Origin: Planctomycetaceae bacterium
GTDB lineage: Bacteria; Planctomycetota; Planctomycetia; Planctomycetales; Planctomycetaceae
DNA length: 5,199 bases
NCBI GenBank assembly: GCA_027080405.1
Contig: JALWSL010000419.1
Location: forward strand, 1 to 5,199
Reading direction: 5' to 3'
Within the stretch, counting starts at the first letter, position 1, and every line of letters starts with the position of its first letter. The position numbers and the translations under genes were made by a program. The notes under the pieces were generated by a model. It worked only from the letters and a program-made list of their open reading frames with translations, did no database searches and was not told the DNA's origin. Positions 1 through 5,199 of this stretch are shown piece by piece.

Positions 1-332
1 GCATCGGCCCGAAAAAGCACCCGAAAATTCCGCGGACAGCGGGAGACCTCCATCTACTCGCAACATAGGATACGATGTTAGGCTCTGCAATTCCAGCCAT
101 CAGCCAGCTTCAGTAATGCAGGACCGCGCCGTGGATATTTCAAAGAGTCGCCTATGTTCCCTCGTACCACTCTGTCACTGCTCAAGGCCGATTATGGCAG
201 ATTGGGACGGCAACTCTCCGGAGGTACAAAGGATACGATAAAATCGATCATCCGTGACGCAGGTCCCCTCGAAGTGGCGTCTTTTTGTCGCATTATCTTG
301 ACTGGAACGATACCTAATGGGGTACAAAAGGG

Positions 333-338
333 TATAAT
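333..338 (+). promoter_or_regulatory. Candidate -10 promoter element (TATAAT)
   Basis: A perfect TATAAT lies 54 bases before the ppsA ATG, so transcription would begin near 345 and leave a leader of about 48 bases. The -35 partner is poor: bases 16-18 upstream (around 309-316, GATACCTA) do not match TTGACA. A good TTGACT at 298-303 is 29 bases away, too far for a standard sigma-70 spacer. The promoter may therefore depend on an activator or another sigma factor, or the hexamer may be chance. Confidence 0.35.
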
Positions 339-380
339 CGGGGAGGTTGAGGATAAAACGGGACGGTATCTGTTTCGGCA

Positions 381-386
381 GGAGGG
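381..386 (+). promoter_or_regulatory. Strong ribosome binding site for ppsA
   Basis: GGAGGG is followed by a 6-base spacer and then the ATG at 393. This near-consensus Shine-Dalgarno fixes the ppsA start and argues against reading through from the upstream open frame. It is the best ribosome binding site in the window, and the next two genes appear to depend on coupling to ppsA translation. Confidence 0.75.
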
Positions 387-392
387 TTCAAG

Positions 393-2813
393 ATGGTCGG
401 CGGCAAGCGTTATGTACGATTTTTTGAGGAACTGACAATCGACGATGTCCCATTGGTTGGAGGCAAGAACGCCTCATTGGGAGAAATGTACCGCGAATTG
501 AGACCGGAGGGAGTCAAGATACCTAACGGTTTTGCAATTACCGCCCAGGCGTATCACTACTTGCTGGAGCAAAACGGTGCGGACAAGGCGTTACGTCAAA
601 CTCTCGATGGGTTGGACCCGACTGATGTGGAAGATTTGGCCAGGCGGGGGGCTCAAGCCCGCTCGATTATTTATGGGGCGCCGCTTCCCGATGATCTTCG
701 CCAACAGATGCTGGACGGTTACCATCGATTGCTCGAGGAATACGGGAAGGAGTTGAGTCTGGCTATCCGCAGTTCCGCAACGGCGGAAGACTTGCCGACG
801 GCCAGCTTTGCCGGTCAACAGGATACCTATCTGAACATCAAAGGCGAGGCGGAATATCTTGACGCCTGCAAGCGGTGCTTTGCCAGCCTGTTCACCGATC
901 GCGCCATCCATTACCGCGTTGATCAGGGTTTCGACCACTTTGCTGTCGGTCTGTCCGTTGGCGTGATGAAAATGGTTCGCTCTGATCTGGCTTCTTCCGG
1001 TGTCATGTTTTCCCTGGATACCGAAACCGGATTCCAGGATGTCGTTTTCATTTCCGGAGCCTACGGTCTGGGTGAAAATGTTGTTCAGGGAGCCGTTGAT
1101 CCCGACGAGTTTTACGTGCATAAACCGACGTTCGAAAAGGGATATCGGGCTGTACTGAGACGGACGCGGGGCAGTAAGAAGATCAAAATGATTTACGCCA
1201 GTGGTCGAACGCGCGAACCGGTGCTCAATATCCCTACTTCTCCTGAGGAGCGTTCCCGCTTCTGTATCAGTGATGAAGACGTATTAAAATTGGCGGATGC
1301 GGCAATCAAGATTGAAAAGCACTACAGTCAGAAAGCTGGCCAACACAGACCAATGGATATGGAATGGGCCAAAGATGGGATCGACGGTGAACTCTACGTG
1401 GTTCAGGCCCGGCCGGAAACTGTCGCTTCACAAAAAAAAGGGACGGTGCTCAAGGAATATCGTTTGACGGAAAAACCGGGGACGGTTCTGGTCAATGGAC
1501 GTTCAGTGGGAACGGGAATCGCATCAGGTCCGGCCAGAGTTATTGTACACGCCGAGGAACTGTCTGAATTCAAGGAAGGGGAAGTTCTTGTTTCAGATAC
1601 GACCACTCCCGACTGGGAACCGGTGATGAAAAATGCAGCTGCAATTGTAACAAACCGCGGCGGTCGAACCTGTCACGCAGCAATCGTTTCCCGCGAATTG
1701 GGAAAACCTGCGGTGGTGGGGGCGGATCATGCGACCGCGGTCATCAAGACCGGCGATCTGGTAACAGTTTCGTGTGCCGAAGGAGATATCGGACGCGTGT
1801 ACGCTGGTGAAATTTCCTTTGAGATCGTCGAAACGGATCTTGAAAATATGCCTCGTCCGGTTACGGATATCATGGTCAATCTCGGTAACCCGGAGCTTGC
1901 CTTCAAGACGAGATTTCTTCCCAATGACGGCGTTGGCCTGGCTCGAATGGAATTCATTATCAATGAATATATCAAGGTGCATCCGATGGCGTTGTTGCAT
2001 CCCGAAAAAATTGGGGATGAACAGGAACGGGCCGAAGTGGCCAAACTGACACGGCAATACGACAGTCCCGCCCAGTTTTTCATCCAGCGTCTTTCTGAAG
2101 GGGTTGGTACCATTGCAGCTGCCTTTTACCCCAAACCTGTCGTTGTGAGGATGTCGGATTTCAAAACGAATGAGTATGCATCGCTGATGGGAGGCCGATG
2201 GTTTGAACCGGACGAAGCGAACCCCATGATCGGATTCCGCGGTGCTTCCCGATATACCCATCCCGCTTATGCAGAAGGCTTTGAGCTTGAATGTGCGGCG
2301 ATGAAGCGGGTTCGCGATGATATGGGATTGACGAATGTCAAACTGATGATTCCATTTTGCAGACGTGTGGAGGAAGGACAGGATGTGCTCGACCTGATGG
2401 CGAAGCAGGGTCTGAACCGCGGCAAGAATGATCTCGAAATTTACGTCATGTGTGAAATCCCCAATAATGTCATCCTGATTGATGAGTTCGCCAAACTGTT
2501 TGATGGGTTCTCCATTGGTTCAAATGACCTGACTCAGTTGACGTTGGGAGTTGACCGCGACTCCAGCATTGTCGCCTTCGATTTCGATGAGCGGGATCCG
2601 GGTGTCAAACAGATGATTCGCCTGGCTGTAGAAGGAGCAAAGCGGAACGGTTCCCATTCAGGGATCTGTGGACAGGCTCCTTCTGATTACCCCGAAATAG
2701 CCGAGTTTCTGGTTGAGCTCGGAATCGATTCGATCAGTCTGATTCCGGATACTGTTATCAAGACAACCAAACATGTTTTAGATGTTGAAAAACGGATTGG
2801 GCGGACAACCTGA
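393..2813 (+). CDS. ppsA: Phosphoenolpyruvate synthase (pyruvate, water dikinase)
   Basis: It makes PEP from pyruvate and ATP, releasing AMP and phosphate, in the cytoplasm, so it is the entry step to gluconeogenesis. The 806 residues are close to E. coli PpsA (about 792) and the protein looks full-length. The N-terminal nucleotide-binding domain (about 18-345) shows VGGKNASLGEM at 22-32, the RSSATAEDLPTASFAGQQDT stretch from R126, and MEWA/YVVQARPET at 323-343. The swivelling phosphohistidine domain (about 385-465) has GGRTCHA with catalytic H428. The C-terminal PEP/pyruvate barrel (about 480-795) has GFRGASRY at 614-621, MCEIPNN with E688, SIGSNDLTQ at 707-715, and SGICGQ with catalytic C759. 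No key residue is missing. The ATG follows a strong ribosome binding site and gives the family's usual N-terminus (RYVRFFEELTIDDVPLVGGK). Its stop overlaps the next start by one base. The family call is very firm; its position ahead of hydrogenase genes is the unusual part. Confidence 0.97.
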   Translation: MVGGKRYVRFFEELTIDDVPLVGGKNASLGEMYRELRPEGVKIPNGFAITAQAYHYLLEQNGADKALRQTLDGLDPTDVEDLARRGAQARSIIYGAPLPDDLRQQMLDGYHRLLEEYGKELSLAIRSSATAEDLPTASFAGQQDTYLNIKGEAEYLDACKRCFASLFTDRAIHYRVDQGFDHFAVGLSVGVMKMVRSDLASSGVMFSLDTETGFQDVVFISGAYGLGENVVQGAVDPDEFYVHKPTFEKGYRAVLRRTRGSKKIKMIYASGRTREPVLNIPTSPEERSRFCISDEDVLKLADAAIKIEKHYSQKAGQHRPMDMEWAKDGIDGELYVVQARPETVASQKKGTVLKEYRLTEKPGTVLVNGRSVGTGIASGPARVIVHAEELSEFKEGEVLVSDTTTPDWEPVMKNAAAIVTNRGGRTCHAAIVSRELGKPAVVGADHATAVIKTGDLVTVSCAEGDIGRVYAGEISFEIVETDLENMPRPVTDIMVNLGNPELAFKTRFLPNDGVGLARMEFIINEYIKVHPMALLHPEKIGDEQERAEVAKLTRQYDSPAQFFIQRLSEGVGTIAAAFYPKPVVVRMSDFKTNEYASLMGGRWFEPDEANPMIGFRGASRYTHPAYAEGFELECAAMKRVRDDMGLTNVKLMIPFCRRVEEGQDVLDLMAKQGLNRGKNDLEIYVMCEIPNNVILIDEFAKLFDGFSIGSNDLTQLTLGVDRDSSIVAFDFDERDPGVKQMIRLAVEGAKRNGSHSGICGQAPSDYPEIAEFLVELGIDSISLIPDTVIKTTKHVLDVEKRIGRTT

Positions 2814-3301
2814 TGGACAGACAGGAATTTCAGAATTTACTTGCAGACCATTCTTTCACGGATGATCTGGCGCAGTCGCTGCTGGATTCCCTGGCAGCAA
2901 TTGGCAGGAAATGTGAAATCGCTGCCGGTTCCATCCTTTTCGAGGAGGGGACTCGGCATCCTGATGTCTATCTGATTTGCCGGGGAACGGTTCGTTTGGA
3001 GATGAATGTCCCCGGTCGGGGTGAGATTTCCATTCTTACCATTGGTGCAGGAGAGCTGCTGGGATTCTCGCCTCTGTTCGATGATCAGGTTATGACAGCG
3101 CGAGCTGTTGCGATAGACGATGTACTGGCCGTCTGTTTTAATGCCAATGAATTGATGCAGTTGTGCGAGCAGAATCCGGAACTTGGTTTCCGCGTCATGA
3201 AAAAAGTGACACGAGCGTACGCCAAACGACTGGTTGCAACAAGATTGCAACTGCTGGACCTGTTCGCAGAATCGACCACTCAACACGATTCGGATGAATA
3301 A
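2813..3301 (+). CDS. Stand-alone cyclic-nucleotide-binding-fold (CRP/FNR sensor-like) protein without HTH
   Basis: This 162-residue cytoplasmic protein matches the sensor half of CRP/FNR regulators. A short N-terminal helical region (1-30) is followed by a beta-roll (about 34-110; note AAGSILFEEG at 37-46 and YLICRGTVRL at 53-62), the phosphate-cassette region GELLGFSPLF (80-89), and a long C-helix (about 111-152) that would form a dimer. It then ends in a polar tail, where CRP (about 210 residues) would continue into a helix-turn-helix. The next gene begins at once, so this is a designed length, not a break. In my alignment to CRP, the ribose-contacting Glu (E72) is F85 and the phosphate-contacting Arg (R82) is M94, so ordinary cAMP binding looks unlikely. 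Four cysteines (C34, C56, C108, C118) could allow redox sensing, but they do not form an FNR-type cluster motif. The start overlaps the ppsA stop (TGATG) and has only a weak ribosome binding site, suggesting translational coupling. The ligand and partner are unknown; an accessory sensor for PpsA or the hydrogenase is inference. Confidence 0.88.
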   Translation: MDRQEFQNLLADHSFTDDLAQSLLDSLAAIGRKCEIAAGSILFEEGTRHPDVYLICRGTVRLEMNVPGRGEISILTIGAGELLGFSPLFDDQVMTARAVAIDDVLAVCFNANELMQLCEQNPELGFRVMKKVTRAYAKRLVATRLQLLDLFAESTTQHDSDE

Positions 3302-4413
3302 TGGAGTACGGAAATAGACAACTGCTGGCGAAGGAAGGCTTGCAGGATTTGATCCTCGCCATGCAGGCGTTGGAATACATGGTGATTGGGCCGAAGATCG
3401 AACAGGAAGCGATCGTTTATGAAGAAATAAATTCGCTGGAAGATTTGCCTCGTGGCTGGACAGACCTGCAAACTGCTGGAACTTATCGGATAAAAAGACG
3501 GAATGATGACGCCTATTTCGGTTACGTGGTTGGCCCGCGTTCGTTGAAGCATTATCTGCATCCTCCCAGGCAACTGGTGGCAACAGCCACGCGTGATGGT
3601 CAGCGATGGGAGTTCGAATCGATTGAAAATATCGAACAGAAATATTCTTTTCTCGGTGTGCGTGCCTGCGAAATCGCTGCAATGCGGGTACAGGATCGGG
3701 TTTTCCTGCAAGGAGACTATGTCGACCCTCTGTATGCGAAGCGACGGGAATCTGCGTTAATCGTCGCAGTCAATTGTACGATGGCTGCCCCGACCTGTTT
3801 TTGCACCTCCATGCAGACCGGCCCCCGATGCACTGATGGTTATGATCTTGCCCTGACAGAATTGGCCGAATCGTTCGTCATCGAAGCAGGCAGTGATAAA
3901 GGCGAGAAGATTCTGCGCGACCTGCCATGTTCCCCGGTCACCACGGCCGATCTTGAACAGGCCCGGAAGTTGCAACAGCAGGCGGTAGAACAAATCAGTA
4001 AAACGATGAATCCCGTCAATCTCCGTGAAGATTTACTGGAGAATCTGAATCACGATCGTTGGGAAGAAACGGCCAGGCGATGTCTTTCCTGTGCGAATTG
4101 CACAATGGTATGCCCAACCTGCTTTTGCAGCACTGTCGAAGAAGTGGTCGATCTTTCAGGAGACAACATTGAACGTCGGCGAACCTGGGATTCCTGTTTT
4201 GATATCGATTTCAGCTATCAAAATGGTTCCATCGTGCGAAACGATATCCGCTCCCGCTATCGCCAATGGTTGACACATAAACTGGCAACCTGGCATGATC
4301 AGTTCGATCAATCGGGCTGCGTCGGGTGTGGGCGATGTATTACGTGGTGCCCGGTCGGAATTGATCTGACAGAAGAAGTCGCTGTCATTCGAGAGAAAAA
4401 ATGTTCGGAATAA
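3301..4413 (+). CDS. hydB: Group 3b [NiFe] hydrogenase (sulfhydrogenase) beta subunit, iron-sulfur protein
   Basis: This 370-residue protein matches the HydB/HyhB beta subunit of cytoplasmic NAD(P)-linked group 3b hydrogenases, which passes electrons between the catalytic small subunit and the flavoprotein gamma subunit. It resembles Pyrococcus furiosus HydB as I recall it: GVRACEIAAMRVQDRVFL (around C123) corresponds to GVHACDIYGLKILDTVYL, and CTMAAPTCFC (C159, C166, C168) to CMPDEYCFC. The C-terminal ferredoxin part has CLSCANCTMVCP (C261, C264, C267, C271), then TCFC (C274, C276), a conserved RRTWDSC, and CVGCGRCITWCP (C340, C343, C346, C350). Two [4Fe-4S] clusters are firmly predicted, and the N-terminal cysteines may bind another. 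The start overlaps the upstream stop (TAATG) with no good ribosome binding site, implying coupling. The related AsrA subunit of anaerobic sulfite reductase is the main alternative; the length and the recalled HydB similarity favour hydrogenase. Sulfur-reducing activity cannot be judged from sequence. Confidence 0.92.
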   Translation: MEYGNRQLLAKEGLQDLILAMQALEYMVIGPKIEQEAIVYEEINSLEDLPRGWTDLQTAGTYRIKRRNDDAYFGYVVGPRSLKHYLHPPRQLVATATRDGQRWEFESIENIEQKYSFLGVRACEIAAMRVQDRVFLQGDYVDPLYAKRRESALIVAVNCTMAAPTCFCTSMQTGPRCTDGYDLALTELAESFVIEAGSDKGEKILRDLPCSPVTTADLEQARKLQQQAVEQISKTMNPVNLREDLLENLNHDRWEETARRCLSCANCTMVCPTCFCSTVEEVVDLSGDNIERRRTWDSCFDIDFSYQNGSIVRNDIRSRYRQWLTHKLATWHDQFDQSGCVGCGRCITWCPVGIDLTEEVAVIREKKCSE

Positions 4414-4451
4414 TCCCCCCTCCCCATAATTGATTGTCAGAGGTATTTATT
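4414..4451 (+). other. hydB-hydG intergenic gap with C-rich tract
   Basis: This 38-base spacer is the only gap inside the operon. It starts with a pyrimidine run (TCCCCCCTCCCC at 4414-4425), passes through an AT-rich part, and ends with the hydG ribosome binding site. I see no stem-loop followed by T-run that would act as a terminator and no convincing promoter, so hydG is most likely on the same transcript. Confidence 0.5.
4439..4444 (+). promoter_or_regulatory. Ribosome binding site that decides the hydG TTG start
   Basis: AGAGGT lies 7 bases before the TTG at 4452. The only other in-frame start-like codon upstream, TTG at 4434, directly follows a TGA at 4431-4433 and is preceded by a C-rich tract with no purine-rich site, so 4452 is preferred. 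The GAGG core (4440-4443) could pair with CCTC (4419-4422) in the upstream C-rich tract, but that is only four base pairs. Confidence 0.6.
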
Positions 4452-5199
4452 TTGCCTGCAGAGTCGTTGAGAGAAAAAACAGTTTCTCCGTGGCAAATAC
4501 ACCCGGTAAGAATCGTGGCCGCCAAAGCTGAGGTTCCGGGGGTGATAACCTACCGACTGAAATTTGTTGACCAGAACGTGGAAGATGCCTATTCCGTTTC
4601 GCCGGGACAGTTCAACATGCTGTACATGCCGGGGTACGGTGAGTCTGCCATTTCTGTCAGTGGGTATGATGCGCAAAACAGGGAACTGTTGCAGACGGTT
4701 CGAGTTGCAGGGAATGTGACACGGGCGTTGTCCCGATTGAGCGTTGGAGATGAACTCGGATTGCGCGGCCCTTTTGGACAAGGCTGGCCGATGAAAGCCG
4801 CGCAAGGCGGTCATCTTGTATTGATTGCGGGGGGGCTTGGATTTGCGCCGATTCGTTCTGCGATTGAAGCGGCAATCTGTAACCGTGGTCGTTACGAGAA
4901 GATTTCAATTCTGGCAGGTGCCCGCAGTCCCGATCAATTACTCTATCGTGAGCAATATGAACAATGGAAAGCGGCCCAGGTAGAGTTGCGATTAACGGTG
5001 GATCGGGCAACACCACAGTGGAATGGAAATGTGGGAGTTGTTCCGTTGCTTGTTGACAGATTGAAAATTTCCAATCCGGCAACAGCAACCGTAATGGTGT
5101 GCGGCCCGGAGGTCATGATGTGGTACACCGTCAAATCTGCAATCGAGCAAAACATTCCAGTTGAGCGAATCTGGCTGAGCATGGAACGAAATATGAACC
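4452..5199 (+). CDS. hydG: Group 3b [NiFe] hydrogenase gamma subunit, FAD/NAD(P)-binding (3' truncated by window end)
   Basis: It is the diaphorase subunit that moves electrons between NAD(P)H and the iron-sulfur chain of the hydrogenase. 249 codons are visible from TTG 4452, with no stop before the window edge. The ferredoxin-reductase-type FAD domain (about 14-115) shows PGQFNMLYMPG at 51-61, the flavin segment GESAISVSG at 63-71, and RGPFGQGWP at 105-113. The NAD(P) domain (about 120-240) shows LIAGGLGFAPIRS at 124-136 and the CGPEVMM motif at 217-223. The visible end, WLSMERNMN (241-249), leads into where the family has a CxxxxCxxC [2Fe-2S] motif. The N-terminus (SPWQIHPVRI from residue 12) aligns with NPYALHRVKV of P. 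furiosus HydG with a similar leader length, supporting this start. It follows hydB after 38 bases. The AsrB subunit of sulfite reductase is the related alternative. The expected total of about 280-300 residues means only a short tail is missing. Confidence 0.92.
   Translation, partial: MPAESLREKTVSPWQIHPVRIVAAKAEVPGVITYRLKFVDQNVEDAYSVSPGQFNMLYMPGYGESAISVSGYDAQNRELLQTVRVAGNVTRALSRLSVGDELGLRGPFGQGWPMKAAQGGHLVLIAGGLGFAPIRSAIEAAICNRGRYEKISILAGARSPDQLLYREQYEQWKAAQVELRLTVDRATPQWNGNVGVVPLLVDRLKISNPATATVMVCGPEVMMWYTVKSAIEQNIPVERIWLSMERNMN

Larger units (their letters stand above)
1..392 (+). other. Leader/intergenic region upstream of ppsA, no convincing gene
   Basis: This stretch has no recognisable coding region. 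Forward frames 1 and 3 reach stops at 79-81 and 66-68. Frame 2 is open from the window edge to a TAA at 239-241, but its translation (ending PEVQRIR) resembles no family I know; it could be the tail of an upstream gene, without support. A 93-codon open frame (154-435) runs 43 bases into ppsA and is judged spurious. The regulatory signals I can support are a TATAAT hexamer at 333-338, a GGTACAAA-containing imperfect direct repeat at 223-246 and 321-340, a small inverted repeat AACAT-N8-ATGTT at 62-79, and the ppsA ribosome binding site at 381-386. I found no clear FNR/CRP palindrome, sigma-54 site, riboswitch or terminator. Confidence 0.6.

Noticed and set aside
62..79. AACAT-N8-ATGTT inverted repeat as an operator
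   Set aside because: The arms are only five bases, the spacer is eight, it lies over 250 bases from the likely promoter, and it matches no regulator consensus I can name.
2..241. Frame-2 open stretch from the window edge, possible 3' end of an upstream gene
   Set aside because: The translation shows no recognisable domain or conserved C-terminal pattern, and a 79-codon open stretch can arise by chance. The sequence left of the window would decide it.
275..290. Possible sigma-54 promoter (TGGCGTCTTTTTGTCGC)
   Set aside because: The GG is not followed at the required ten-base spacing by GC, so the invariant -12 element is missing.
154..435. 93-codon plus-strand open frame upstream of ppsA
   Set aside because: It overlaps the well-supported ppsA start by 43 bases in another frame, has only a weak AAAGAG-like site, and its product resembles no family I know. 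A chance open frame of this length is not rare at this base composition. Conservation in relatives would change this view.
591..1121. 176-codon minus-strand open frame inside ppsA
   Set aside because: It is antisense to the conserved nucleotide-binding domain of PpsA, with no recognisable product.
1593..2261. 222-codon minus-strand open frame inside ppsA
   Set aside because: It lies wholly antisense to a conserved part of ppsA that includes the catalytic histidine region, with no own motif or ribosome binding site. It is a shadow of ppsA codon use.
2837..3682. 281-codon minus-strand open frame across the CNBD gene and the start of hydB
   Set aside because: It is antisense to two well-supported coding genes and shows no family motifs. 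The sense strand has clear conserved domains.
3301..5199. Anaerobic sulfite reductase subunits AsrA/AsrB instead of hydrogenase HydB/HydG
   Set aside because: The families are related, but HydB and HydG here match the recalled P. furiosus hydrogenase subunits along their length, including the N-terminal cysteine region. An asrC gene downstream instead of hydrogenase small and large subunit genes would overturn this.

Overview
The window reads as the 5' part of one plus-strand operon: phosphoenolpyruvate synthase (ppsA, 393-2813), a stand-alone cyclic-nucleotide-binding-fold protein (2813-3301), and the first two genes of a group 3b (sulfhydrogenase-type, NAD(P)-linked) [NiFe] hydrogenase. These are the iron-sulfur beta subunit (hydB/hyhB, 3301-4413) and the flavin-containing gamma subunit (hydG/hyhG, 4452 to the window end, cut off). 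The catalytic small and large subunits (delta and alpha) are not in the window and would be expected just downstream of position 5199.

Layout. Positions 1-392 hold no convincing gene. This leader contains a perfect TATAAT hexamer at 333-338, an imperfect direct repeat (223-246 and 321-340) whose second copy overlaps that hexamer, and a strong Shine-Dalgarno GGAGGG at 381-386. The first three genes are joined by single-base stop/start overlaps (TGATG at 2811-2815, TAATG at 3299-3303), which is strong evidence for co-transcription and translational coupling. A 38-base gap with a C-rich tract separates hydB from hydG. hydG starts at TTG, so an ATG-only search misses it although it is a clear gene.

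How the genes may work together (inference). HydB and HydG form the electron-transfer arm: HydG exchanges hydride with NAD(P)H through FAD, and HydB carries electrons through [4Fe-4S] clusters to or from the hydrogenase core. PpsA turns pyruvate into PEP for gluconeogenesis. Linking them would tie the carbon flow at pyruvate/PEP to the redox state of the nicotinamide pool, for example under low oxygen or carbon limitation. The CRP-like protein keeps only the sensor fold, has no DNA-binding domain, and lacks two key cAMP-contact residues. It is the least understood member and the best candidate here for an undescribed regulatory part.

Organism. The window is clearly bacterial (operon structure, Shine-Dalgarno sites, TTG start), with roughly balanced base composition. 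The group 3b hydrogenase and the general style would fit an environmental bacterium, possibly a planctomycete. That is a guess; the sequence does not settle the phylum. No tRNA, rRNA, CRISPR array or mobile element was seen.
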